NCBI RefSeq assembly: GCF_018798885.1
Contig: NZ_CP076361.1
Location: 3,005,501-3,069,500, forward strand
DNA from: Gemmobacter fulvus
Lineage (GTDB): Bacteria > Pseudomonadota > Alphaproteobacteria > Rhodobacterales > Rhodobacteraceae
Length of the DNA stretch: 64,000 bases
Reading direction: 5' to 3'
Shown: positions 55,524-63,710 of the stretch, piece after piece
How positions within the stretch are numbered: the first letter of the stretch is position 1
Layout of the letters: every line of letters starts with the position of its first letter
Made by a program: the position numbers and the translations under genes
Notes under the pieces: model-generated
The model's database searches: none
What the model saw: only the letters and a program-made list of their open reading frames with translations
What the model was told of the DNA's origin: nothing

Positions 55524-56009
55524 TTAGCGCAGCGCCCTGAGCCGGGCCGACAGATCCTGCGCCAGGGCGAGTCGTTCGTCCTCTGACAGAAACGCGCCGA
55601 TCTCTACCTCGCGTGGGCCGCCATGCAGCGTCAGATACTGCGGCACCGGCCCGCCCGTTTCGTGCCGGATCACCCGCACCCAATGCGGATTGGCCTGCCA
55701 GTCCTTGCGCATCCCGCGCGGGCCACGGCGGATCAGGTTGATCCGGTCGGGGCCAAGGGTCAAATCCTCGACAATCTCGCCATCGCGATACGAGCGTTCC
55801 AGCGCCCACCAGATCGCGGCGATGGTCAGCAGCAGAAATGGCAGCAAGCCCCAGAGCACGGGCGAGCCGAGGACCGACAGCAAGGGCAGGCCGATCAGCA
55901 GGGCGGTGCCGCCGACAAACCAGACAAAGCCACGCCGCGGCAAGGACCGATGCGGCCAGAGCCGCAGCCGGTCGCCATCGGGGGTGGGGGGAAGCCATTC
56001 ATAGGGCAT
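55524..56009 (-). CDS. DUF2244 membrane protein
   Basis: A 161-residue protein with the DUF2244 layout: a short N-terminal soluble part, two adjacent hydrophobic segments (about residues 29-47 and 49-68) and a C-terminal domain with VEDLTLGPDRINLIRRGPRGMRKDWQANPHWVRV. Start ATG 56009 (MPYEWLPPTPDG) is used; ATG 56081 would overlap the ctaD terminator. It follows the oxidase subunit I on the minus strand, a common neighbour. Function unknown. Confidence 0.75.
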   Translation of the reverse strand: MPYEWLPPTPDGDRLRLWPHRSLPRRGFVWFVGGTALLIGLPLLSVLGSPVLWGLLPFLLLTIAAIWWALERSYRDGEIVEDLTLGPDRINLIRRGPRGMRKDWQANPHWVRVIRHETGGPVPQYLTLHGGPREVEIGAFLSEDERLALAQDLSARLRALR

Positions 56010-56079
56010 GGGCGGCGGACTCGGATATTGATCTGGGAGCGGTATATCAGGCGCGGCCGGGGTGCCGCCATCCCAATGC

Positions 56080-56108
56080 AAAAGGCCCCGGATCGCTCCG
56101 GGGCCTTT
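56080..56108 (-). terminator. Intrinsic terminator after ctaD
   Basis: A 12-bp perfect stem (AAAGGCCCCGGA with TCCGGGGCCTTT) and 4-nt loop; on the minus strand it is followed by T residues. It ends ctaD 15 bp past its stop. Confidence 0.88.
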
Positions 56109-56123
56109 GTGTTTGATCAGGAC

Positions 56124-57794
56124 TTAGTGTGCGTGGCCCTTGTCCCAGTCCTCACGCTTCGGCAGTTGCTCGAAGGTGTGTTCCGGCGGCGGGCAGGGCA
56201 GGGTCCATTCCAGCGTGTCGGCATATTCGTTCCAGTAGTTGTTCTCGGTGACGCGTTTGCCGAAGAACAGCGTGTAGAACACGATGCCGATGAAGAACAC
56301 GAAGGACACGAACGACAGGAAGGCACCGTAGCTGGAGAGTTTGTTGAAGTAGGCAAACGCCTCCGGGTAGTCGATGTAACGGCGCGGCATGCCCTGACGG
56401 CCCAGGAAGTGCTGGGGGAAGAAGGTCAGGTTGGAGCCGATGAACATGAGCCAGAAGTGCACCTTGCCTGCCCATTCCGGGTAGTGGCGGCCCGACATCT
56501 TGCCCATCCAGAAATAGATGCCGGCAAAGATCCCGAACACGGCGCCGAGGCTCATCACATAGTGGAAGTGTGCCACGACGTAATAGGTGTCGTGATAGGC
56601 GCGGTCGACCGAGGCCTGGCTCAGCACGATGCCGGTCACGCCGCCCACGGTGAACAGGAACAGGAAACCCTGTGCGAACAGCATCGGGGTTTTGAACTCG
56701 AGCGAGCCGCCCCACATGGTGGCAATCCACGAGAAGATCTTGATGCCGGTCGGCACGGCGATCACCATGGTGGCCATCATGAAGTAGCTTTGCTGCGTCA
56801 GCGACATGCCGACGGTGTACATGTGGTGCGCCCAGACGACAAAGCCCAGCACACCGATGCCGACCATCGCATAGACCATCGGCAGATAACCGAAGATCGG
56901 CTTGCGCGAGAAGGTGGCGATGACCTGGCTGATGATGCCGAAGGCGGGGAGTACGATGATATACACTTCGGGGTGGCCGAAGAACCACAGGATGTGCTGA
57001 TACAGGATCGGGTCACCGCCGCCCGAGGGCTGGAAGAAGGTGGTGCCGAAGTTCCGGTCGGTCAGCAGCATGGTGATGGCACCGGCCAGCACCGGCAGCG
57101 CCAGCAGGATCAGCCAGGCGGTCACGAAGATCGACCAGGCGAACAGCGGCACCTTGTGCATGGTCATGCCGGGGGCACGCATGTTGAGGAAGGTGGTGAT
57201 GATGTTGATGGCGCCCAGGATCGACGAGGCCCCCGACAGGTGGACCGCGAAGATCGCGAGGTCCATCGAATAGCCGCCTTCGTTGGTCGACAGCGGCGGG
57301 TAGAGCACCCAGCCCACGCCCGAACCCAGCTGGTCATTGCCGCCCGGCGAGAACACCGAGGCCACGGCGAGCGAGGTGCCCGCCACATAGAGCCAGTAGC
57401 TGAGGTTGTTCATGCGCGGGAAGGCCATGTCCGGCGCACCGATCTGCAGCGGCATGAAATAGTTGCCGAAACCGCCGAACAGCGCCGGAATGACGACGAA
57501 GAACATCATCAGGATGCCGTGGGCGGTGACCGTGACGTTCCACAGGTGGCCGTTGGGCGTGCAGGTCTGCGCGGCATCTGCCACGAAGCGCGTGCCTTCC
57601 ATGCACATGTACTGAACGCCCGGCTCCATCAGCTCGTAGCGCATGAAGACGGTGAACAGCACCGAAATCAGGCCGACGATACCGCCGGAGAAGAGATACA
57701 GGATCCCGATGTCTTTGTGGTTTGTCGACATGAACCAGCGGGTAAAGAACCCGCGGGTGTCATGGTCGTGGCCATGAATGGCTGCGTCGGCCAT
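56124..57794 (-). CDS. ctaD: Cytochrome c oxidase subunit I (aa3 type)
   Basis: A 556-residue heme-copper oxidase subunit I, the catalytic subunit that reduces oxygen and pumps protons. Twelve hydrophobic segments are expected. Key features: [26 protein letters not shown] (low-spin heme His), [20 protein letters not shown] (CuB His and Tyr; K-channel), [11 protein letters not shown] (CuB His pair) and [14 protein letters not shown] (heme ligands). It is the full length. A FnrL box lies about 105 bp upstream. Subunits II and III are elsewhere. Start ATG 57794 follows GGGAGG. Confidence 0.96.
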   Translation of the reverse strand: MADAAIHGHDHDTRGFFTRWFMSTNHKDIGILYLFSGGIVGLISVLFTVFMRYELMEPGVQYMCMEGTRFVADAAQTCTPNGHLWNVTVTAHGILMMFFVVIPALFGGFGNYFMPLQIGAPDMAFPRMNNLSYWLYVAGTSLAVASVFSPGGNDQLGSGVGWVLYPPLSTNEGGYSMDLAIFAVHLSGASSILGAINIITTFLNMRAPGMTMHKVPLFAWSIFVTAWLILLALPVLAGAITMLLTDRNFGTTFFQPSGGGDPILYQHILWFFGHPEVYIIVLPAFGIISQVIATFSRKPIFGYLPMVYAMVGIGVLGFVVWAHHMYTVGMSLTQQSYFMMATMVIAVPTGIKIFSWIATMWGGSLEFKTPMLFAQGFLFLFTVGGVTGIVLSQASVDRAYHDTYYVVAHFHYVMSLGAVFGIFAGIYFWMGKMSGRHYPEWAGKVHFWLMFIGSNLTFFPQHFLGRQGMPRRYIDYPEAFAYFNKLSSYGAFLSFVSFVFFIGIVFYTLFFGKRVTENNYWNEYADTLEWTLPCPPPEHTFEQLPKREDWDKGHAH

Positions 57795-57898
57795 TGGCGC
57801 CTCCCGTTGCGTTGCTCGAAATGGGCGACCGGGAAGGAATCCCGCCGCCTGATGGCGCTATTTCTAGAGCGGGGATCAGGCGGCGGCAATTGCAGAGT

Positions 57899-57912
57899 TT
57901 GATGCAGATCAA
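57899..57912. promoter_or_regulatory. FNR/FnrL box before ctaD
   Basis: TTGAT-GCAG-ATCAA, a perfect TTGAT-N4-ATCAA FNR site, between cytochrome c and ctaD, about 105 bp ahead of ctaD. It suggests oxygen control of the aa3 oxidase. Confidence 0.75.
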
Positions 57913-57943
57913 AAAACCTGCGCGTCAGAGGTGCTTAGCTGCG

Positions 57944-58381
57944 TCAGTTCGCCGCAGGTTTGACCGAAGCCAGATAGGCGGCCATGTCTTCGCCGCCCTT
58001 GGCCAGCTTGAAGGTCATCTTGGATTTCGCCGAGGCGTCGCCCGTCTGCTCTTTCAGCCATTTGGCCGGATCGGCCACATAGGCGGCCAACAGCGCCTCG
58101 TCCCAGACGACGCCCTTGGCACCGACGGCGACAATCGACTCGCCGTATTTGTAATCGGCGACAGAGCCGACAGCACGGCCCACCACGCCATAAAGGTTCG
58201 GCCCGGTCTTGCCGCCCTTCTGGATCTCGGTGCCGTCATCAGCCACGATCATGTGGCAGGCCTTGCATTTCTTGAAATCGGCCTCGCCCTTGGCGGCGTC
58301 ACCTGCGGCAAGGGCCGGGGTGGCGAGGGCAAGGGGCAGGGCGGTCAGGGCCGCGAGCGCGGCAGCAGTCATCAGGTTCAT
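57944..58381 (-). CDS. cycA: Class I cytochrome c (c2/c550 type)
   Basis: A 145-residue soluble electron carrier with a signal peptide (MNLMTAAALAALTALPLALATPALA, cleaved near residue 26). Heme site CKACH is near residue 39-43 and the axial Met is in KSKMTFKL near residue 121-125. It would carry electrons from the bc1 complex to the oxidase. Placed just upstream of ctaD on the same strand, an order I recall from Paracoccus, which supports this role. ATG 58381. Confidence 0.93.
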   Translation of the reverse strand: MNLMTAAALAALTALPLALATPALAAGDAAKGEADFKKCKACHMIVADDGTEIQKGGKTGPNLYGVVGRAVGSVADYKYGESIVAVGAKGVVWDEALLAAYVADPAKWLKEQTGDASAKSKMTFKLAKGGEDMAAYLASVKPAAN

Positions 58382-58509
58382 GCGGTTTCCTCCAGTTGGC
58401 GAGCGGTCGCTAGCGGCAAACAGTTCGCAGGATGGCGCGAATGTTCAAGAGAGACGTAAGTCCAGCCTGTCTGCCTGGCCATGGGGCAGGGTGTCGCTGT
58501 TCTGGGCCT

Positions 58510-59181
58510 TCAGCCCGGTGGGGTGGGGCAGGTGGCGTGCATGGCGCTGTCGAAGGTGGCCATCAGGGCGGCGTCCAGATCAGCCATGGTGACCGGCAGG
58601 CCAAGGTCGACCAGACTGGTCACCCCATGCTCGCGGATGCCGCAGGGCACGATGCCGCTGAAATGGCTCAGGTCCGGTTCCACATTGATCGAGATGCCGT
58701 GAAAGCTGACCCAGCGGCGCAGCTTGATCCCAAGCGCCGCGATCTTGTCTTCGCGCGGGCTGCCATCCGGTCCGCGCGGCAGATCGGGGCGCTGCACCCA
58801 GACGCCGACGCGACCGGGGCGGATTTCGCCGGTCACGTTGAACTCGGCCAGTGCCGCGATCACCCAGTTTTCCAGCGCCCGCACGAAACAGCGCACATCC
58901 GCGCCACGCTGTTTCACATCTAGCATCACATAGACAATGCGCTGCCCCGGCCCGTGATAGGTATATTGCCCGCCGCGCCCGACCGCATGAACGGGAAAGC
59001 GGTCCGGTTCGACCAGATCGGCGGCCTTGGCCGAGGTGCCTGCGGTATAAAGCGGCGGGTGTTCCAGCAGCCAGATTGCCTCGGCGGCCTCGCCCCGGGC
59101 AATCGCCTCGGCGCGGGCCTCCATCGCGGCCAGCGTCTCGGTATAGGGGCTGAGCCCCGGCAGATGGCTCCACTCGACCAT
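58510..59181 (-). CDS. lipB: Octanoyltransferase LipB
   Basis: A 223-residue enzyme moving octanoate from acyl carrier protein to lipoyl-dependent proteins. It has [30 protein letters not shown] near residue 69-88 (His and substrate pocket), [22 protein letters not shown] near 147-168 with the catalytic Lys, and GIVPCGI near 177-183 with the catalytic Cys. ATG 59181 has AGGAG. Length is standard. LipA is not nearby. Confidence 0.93.
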   Translation of the reverse strand: MVEWSHLPGLSPYTETLAAMEARAEAIARGEAAEAIWLLEHPPLYTAGTSAKAADLVEPDRFPVHAVGRGGQYTYHGPGQRIVYVMLDVKQRGADVRCFVRALENWVIAALAEFNVTGEIRPGRVGVWVQRPDLPRGPDGSPREDKIAALGIKLRRWVSFHGISINVEPDLSHFSGIVPCGIREHGVTSLVDLGLPVTMADLDAALMATFDSAMHATCPTPPG

Positions 59182-59283
59182 GGCACTCCTTTGCGGCGGC
59201 GCCGCCGCGCTTTTCCTTCTCGCGCAATGGCGGGGCCGTGTTAGGCTGTCACAATTGAACAAGACGATTTAGGGAGACTTGCA

Positions 59284-60738
59284 ATGAAACTTAAGACAGT
59301 TGCAACCACATGTGTGGTGGCCGCGCTTGCGCTGGGTCAGGCCGAGCCGGTGCGCGCGGATGCAGGCGACGCGATTGCCGGGGCGATCATCGGGGGCCTG
59401 ATCGGCGGGGCCATCGTGAAGGACCAGCAGCGGCGCAAGGCCGCCAGCAAACCGCGCAGTTCCTCGAAATCCGCCGCCCCCAAAAGCACGATGTCCACCG
59501 CGCAGCGCGAATCCAACCGCGAGGTGCAGACCGCGCTCAATCACTTTGGCTTTCCGGTGGGCACGCCCGATGGCTCCATCGGGCCGAAAAGCCGCGCGGC
59601 CATCTCCAGCTATCAGGCGCTGCTCGGGTATCCGCCCACCGGCCAGCTGACGGATTACGAACGCACCCTGCTGGTGACATCCTATCACCGTGCCATTGCC
59701 GGCGGGCCGGTGATTGCGCAGACGGCGGCCACGCATCCGATGGGCATGAAGGGCCTGCTGCTGGTGCAGCGCGATGAAATGGCCGGGGTGCCCGCCGCCG
59801 TGCCGCAGGGCACGCTGGCCGCCGTGGCCCCGCCTGTGGCTGCCGCGGCAGCGCTGCCTGCGCTGGTGGCCGAACCTGCGCCGACGCCCGCGCCTGCCGC
59901 ACCGGCCCTGCCCAGCTTCATGGGGGCGACGATGGTGTCGCTCAGCTCGCATTGCAACACGGTCGCGCTCAAGACCAACAGCAATGGCGGCTATGTCACG
60001 GTCGCCAGCCTGACCGATCCGGTGCAGGCCCTGTCAGAGCAGTTCTGCCTGAGCCGGGCTATCGCGATCCAGCAGGGCGAAGAGATGGCGCGCACTGTGG
60101 CGGGCGTGACACCGGTGCAGATTGCCGATCAGTGCAAGGCCTTCGGGCCGGTCCTGAAGGATCATGTGACGGCGGTGTCGCTGAAATCCGCGACGGATGT
60201 CCTGTCGGGCGTGGCCAATTTCGTGGCCGGCAGTGGTATGTCGCCCGCGCAGTTGTCGGGCACCTCCAAGATCTGTCTGGGCGTTGGCTATGCGCAAGAT
60301 GACATGGAGGTGGCGCTTGGCTCGGCGCTGGTGCTGACCGCCCTGGGCGAGGCAGGCTATGCCGAACTGCCGGGGCACCATCTGGCCGAAGGGATCGGCG
60401 CGACGCGGCGGCCCGATCTGGCACAGGGCTGGTATGAAATGGCGCTGGGGGCCGCCGGGCAGGGCATGGCCCCGCTGGCCCCGGCCAGCGCCGAACGGCA
60501 GGATCTGATCCGCAAGGCGGTGTTCATGCTGGGGGGCCGCAGCGAGGCCCCCGCAGCCGCCGCCCCCGCGCTGCCGGTGCTGGTGGCCCCCGCCGCGCCC
60601 GAGGTCGTGGTGCAGGCCGCTCCCGCGCCGGTGCTGGCCCCGCCAACCCCCGCTGCCGCCCCCGCGTCGGCGCCGATGTCTGCCGCAAAGGCGGTGTCCT
60701 TTGCCACGGCGCTGCCCCGGTTGATGATGGGGCAGTGA
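59284..60738 (+). CDS. Exported peptidoglycan-binding domain protein
   Basis: A 484-residue protein with a signal peptide (MKLKTVATTCVVAALALG, cleaved near residue 26), then a glycine-rich hydrophobic stretch AIAGAIIGGLIGGAIV. A PG_binding_1 domain is near residues 77-135 (REVQTALNHFGFPVGTPDGSIGPKSRAAISSYQALLGYPPTG). The rest is Ala/Pro-rich linkers around a Cys-containing helical domain (residues ~220-390) of no known family, then a Pro/Ala tail. Probably a periplasmic envelope protein; no enzymatic motif seen. ATG 59284 with an AGGGAG-like site. Divergent from lipB. Confidence 0.75.
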   Translation: MKLKTVATTCVVAALALGQAEPVRADAGDAIAGAIIGGLIGGAIVKDQQRRKAASKPRSSSKSAAPKSTMSTAQRESNREVQTALNHFGFPVGTPDGSIGPKSRAAISSYQALLGYPPTGQLTDYERTLLVTSYHRAIAGGPVIAQTAATHPMGMKGLLLVQRDEMAGVPAAVPQGTLAAVAPPVAAAAALPALVAEPAPTPAPAAPALPSFMGATMVSLSSHCNTVALKTNSNGGYVTVASLTDPVQALSEQFCLSRAIAIQQGEEMARTVAGVTPVQIADQCKAFGPVLKDHVTAVSLKSATDVLSGVANFVAGSGMSPAQLSGTSKICLGVGYAQDDMEVALGSALVLTALGEAGYAELPGHHLAEGIGATRRPDLAQGWYEMALGAAGQGMAPLAPASAERQDLIRKAVFMLGGRSEAPAAAAPALPVLVAPAAPEVVVQAAPAPVLAPPTPAAAPASAPMSAAKAVSFATALPRLMMGQ

Positions 60739-60884
60739 TCCGCTGATCCGGCTGGGGGCGCGCGGCCAGTCTTGCGCGCCCTTTCAGGCGCTTGGGCGTG
60801 GCACAAATATTTCGGGGCTTGCGTGAAATCCCCCTTTTCTTCCGCGTGGGGCTTCGCTAAACACCGCGCACCAAGTCAGATCGT

Positions 60885-60971
60885 GCGGATGTGGCGGAAT
60901 TGGTAGACGCGCAGCGTTGAGGTCGCTGTGGGGTAACACCCGTGAAGGTTCGAGTCCTTTCATCCGCACCA
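60885..60971 (+). tRNA. tRNA-Leu (anticodon GAG)
   Basis: Starts GCGGATGTGGCGGAATTGG, has the anticodon stem CAGCG/CGCTG with loop TT-GAG-GT, a long variable arm, a GGTTCGAGTCC T-arm, an acceptor that closes with CATCCGC and encoded CCA at 60969-60971. The class II form and GAG fit tRNA-Leu reading CUC. Confidence 0.95.
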
Positions 60972-61152
60972 TTTTTCCTTCGCCATGAGTGGCTTGAGTG
61001 GAAAATGCCCTCCCAAACGTTTCGCACTGCTCAGATGCTCAGCCTTGACGGCTGCAGGACAAAACCCGCGTAGCGACGTGTTTTCCCGCCTCTACGCGTG
61101 GTTCGATCGTCCCGAGATGGGGGCGGGGGCAGTGTCATGCCCCCGCGGTCTG

Positions 61153-62430
61153 TCAGGCGGTCCGCGCCGCCGCCACAGCTTCTTCCAGAATGGCCATCGC
61201 CTCGGCAAAATGCGCATCAGGAATGGTGATCGGGGCCAGGAAGCGGATCACGTTGCCATATACACCGCAGGTCAGCAGCAGCAGGCCGCGCTTCAGCGCC
61301 TCCAGCCGCACGCGGCCGGTGAAACCGGCGTCCGGCTCCTTGTTGGCGGGGTTGGCAAATTCCACCGCCACCATGAAGCCGGGGCCCCGGATGTCGCTGA
61401 TTTCCGGCGTCACGGCGCGGATCGCCTCAAGTTTCTGCTTCAGGCGGCTGCCCAACTCGTTCGCGCGGCCACAGAGGTCTTCCTCCTCGATCACATCCAG
61501 CACGGCATGGGCGGCGGCAATGCCCAGCGGGTTGCCGCCATAGGTGCCGCCCAGCCCGCCCGGATGGGCCGCATCCATGATCTCGGCCCGGCCCGTCACC
61601 GCCGCCAGCGGCAGGCCGCCGGCCAGACCCTTGGCCATGGTGGTGATGTCGGCGGCCACGTCATAGCCGTGCATCGCAAACAGCGTGCCGGTGCGGGCAA
61701 AGCCGGTCTGCACCTCGTCGGCGATCATCACGATGCCATGCTCGTCGCAGAGCTTGCGGATGGCGCGCATCAGATCGGCGGGCGCGGGGTAGAAGCCGCC
61801 TTCGCCCTGCACGGGTTCAAAGATGATCGCAGCAACGCGGGCCGGATCGAGATCAGCCTTGAACAGCTTGGTGATTCCCGCCATCGCATCGGCGGTGGAA
61901 ATGCCATGCACATCCTGCGGGAAGGGAACGTGGAACACATCCGGCATCATCGCGCCGAAACCCTTCTTGTAGGGCTCCACCTTGCCGGTCAGCGTCATGC
62001 CCATGAAGGTCCGGCCATGGAAGGCCCCACCAAAGGCAATCACCGCATTGCGGCCGGTATGGATGCGCGCGATTTTCACCGCATTTTCCACGGCCTCGGC
62101 CCCGGTGGTCACAAACACGGTCTTCTTGGCAAAATCGCCGGGTACAGCGGCATTGAGCCGTTCTGCCAGACGGATGTAGTTTTCATAGGGCAGAACCTGA
62201 TGGCAGGTATGGGTGAATTTCTGCATCTGTGCTGCGACTGCCGCCATCACCCGCGGGTGGCAATGGCCGGTATTCACCACGGCGATGCCCGCCGCGAAGT
62301 CGATATAGCGGTTGCCCTCGATATCCCAGACCTCGGAGTTCAGTGCGCGTTCGGCATAAATCTGCGTCTGCATTCCGACACCGCGCGAAATGGCATCGTC
62401 ACGGCGCTTGGCGACTTCGGTATTCAGCAT
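61153..62430 (-). CDS. gabT: 4-aminobutyrate aminotransferase
   Basis: A 425-residue class III PLP aminotransferase converting GABA to succinate semialdehyde. It has IDFAAGIAVVNTGHCHPRV near residue 48-66, TTGAEAVENAVKIARIHTGR near 106, IFEPVQGEGGFYPAP near 205, IADEVQTGFARTG near 237 and the Schiff-base lysine in TTMAKGLAGGLPLAAV near residue 270. ATG 62430 follows GAGAGGA. A TTTTGATCAAAA palindrome is upstream. An AraC regulator follows at its 5' side. gabD is not in the window. Confidence 0.92.
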   Translation of the reverse strand: MLNTEVAKRRDDAISRGVGMQTQIYAERALNSEVWDIEGNRYIDFAAGIAVVNTGHCHPRVMAAVAAQMQKFTHTCHQVLPYENYIRLAERLNAAVPGDFAKKTVFVTTGAEAVENAVKIARIHTGRNAVIAFGGAFHGRTFMGMTLTGKVEPYKKGFGAMMPDVFHVPFPQDVHGISTADAMAGITKLFKADLDPARVAAIIFEPVQGEGGFYPAPADLMRAIRKLCDEHGIVMIADEVQTGFARTGTLFAMHGYDVAADITTMAKGLAGGLPLAAVTGRAEIMDAAHPGGLGGTYGGNPLGIAAAHAVLDVIEEEDLCGRANELGSRLKQKLEAIRAVTPEISDIRGPGFMVAVEFANPANKEPDAGFTGRVRLEALKRGLLLLTCGVYGNVIRFLAPITIPDAHFAEAMAILEEAVAAARTA

Positions 62431-62485
62431 GGTCTGTTCCTCTCGGGCCCGGAGTATCGGATCGGTATGGGGCGTTTCGCGCATC

Positions 62486-62499
62486 ATTTTGATCAAAAT
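62486..62499. promoter_or_regulatory. ATTTTGATCAAAAT palindrome before gabT
   Basis: A perfect 14-bp palindrome 56 bp before gabT with core TTGATCAA, the same core as ahead of the omega-transaminase (15298) and the GntR gene (13962). Confidence 0.6.
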
Positions 62500-62560
62500 T
62501 CTGCGGCGTTCAACCGGATTTGCGACATGCGATCCGGCGCAAAGCGGCAAGGCCGCCCAC

Positions 62561-63583
62561 TCAGCTGCCGAAATGCGAGAAACGATAGGGCGAGACGCCG
62601 TATTTCTTGCGGAAGCTCTTTGAGAAATGCGAACTGGAGGCATAACCGCAGGCCACGCTGACCTCGGTCACGCTCATGTCGGTTTCGGCCAGCAGCGCGC
62701 GGCCATGTTGCAGCCGCAGGTCATTCATGTAACGGACCGGCGTGACGCCAAGATAGCGGTTGAACAGCCGTTCGATCTGGCGGCGCGATACGCCCAGATG
62801 CGTGGCGCAGGCATCCAGATCGAATTCATCCTCGATCCGCGCTTCCAGAAAGGCTACGGCCTTGATCAGCTTTTCGTTGCGCGTGCCCAGGCGGGCCGCC
62901 AGCGAGGTGATCTGTTCATCCTCTTCGGTGCGCCGCTGGGTCAGCAGGCACATGTTCATCACCTCCTGGCTCAGCTGCGCGCCATAGCGGTCATGGATCA
63001 GCTTGAGCATCAGGTCGGCGGCGGCCACACCCCCGGCACAGGTGACAATGCGTTCGTCGATGCAGAACACCTGCCGGGCGGGTTCCAGATCGGGGAAGGT
63101 TTCGGTGAAGCCCGAGATGTTTTCCCAATGCAGGGTGAAGCGCCGCCCCTTGAGGATGCCCGCCCGCGCCAGCGCATAGGCGCCGGTGCAGAGCCCGCCC
63201 ACGGTGCGGCCCCGCCGCCACTGGCCGCGCACCCAGTCGCCCAGCGAATCGGTGATCTCCACTTCGGGCTGCACCCCGCCGCAGACCAGCACATGGCCCT
63301 GCGGCAGCGCCTCGGACAGCGGGCCGTCCGGCAGAACCGGCACGCCGTTGGAGCAGGCGACGGGTTTGCCATCCTCGGAATAGGTGCGCCAGCGGAACAG
63401 AATCTGCCCGGTCAGCTGATTGGCCACCCGCAGCGGCTCGATCGCGGCGGTAAAGGCCAGCATGGTAAAGCGCGGCACCAGAACAAAGGTCACCGAAAGG
63501 GGTTCGGTCACCTTGGGCAGCGTCACATGCGCAACGCCGCGCGCCACATATTTCCGGGCGTCAGTCTGGTCTGTCTCTGCCAT
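62561..63583 (-). CDS. GlxA-type AraC-family regulator
   Basis: A 340-residue regulator: N-terminal DJ-1/PfpI (GATase1-like) domain (TFVLVPRFTMLAFTAAIEPLRVANQL; GLCTGAYALARAGILKGRR; TCAGGVAAADLMLKL) and a C-terminal AraC domain (LDACATHLGVSRRQIERLFNRYLGVTPVRYMNDLRLQHG, AETDMSVTEVSVACGYASSSHFSKSFRKKYGVSPYRF). The group includes ArgR, GbdR and CdhR type regulators of amine and amino-acid breakdown. Gene order next to gabT (130 bp gap, same strand) suggests control of GABA or arginine use. ATG 63583. Confidence 0.87.
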   Translation of the reverse strand: MAETDQTDARKYVARGVAHVTLPKVTEPLSVTFVLVPRFTMLAFTAAIEPLRVANQLTGQILFRWRTYSEDGKPVACSNGVPVLPDGPLSEALPQGHVLVCGGVQPEVEITDSLGDWVRGQWRRGRTVGGLCTGAYALARAGILKGRRFTLHWENISGFTETFPDLEPARQVFCIDERIVTCAGGVAAADLMLKLIHDRYGAQLSQEVMNMCLLTQRRTEEDEQITSLAARLGTRNEKLIKAVAFLEARIEDEFDLDACATHLGVSRRQIERLFNRYLGVTPVRYMNDLRLQHGRALLAETDMSVTEVSVACGYASSSHFSKSFRKKYGVSPYRFSHFGS

Positions 63584-63652
63584 AGGCGCTGCCCTATCGC
63601 GCTGTGTGCGACTGCGCAAGCATAGCAATTTTCCGCAGGGGTGGGGCAGATC

Positions 63653-63669
63653 TTTACGGGCCATTAACC
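63653..63669 (+). promoter_or_regulatory. CtrA-like box ahead of dprA
   Basis: TTTA-CGGGCCA-TTAACC, one mismatch from the CtrA consensus, 41 nt before the dprA start, the same distance as the site ahead of the glycosyltransferase. Confidence 0.5.
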
Positions 63670-63710
63670 ACCGCTCCGCGATGCTGCCTGCATCTTAAAG
63701 GAGCAGAGCG

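Noticed and set aside
55623-57902. 759-codon plus-strand frame opposite DUF2244 and ctaD
   Set aside because: It is the reverse of the oxidase gene; composition (His/Arg/Asp/Glu-rich) is typical of shadow frames.
60745-61152. A mobile-element junction near tRNA-Leu
   Set aside because: tRNA 3' ends often host integration sites, but there is no integrase, direct repeat of the tRNA end or composition change here.
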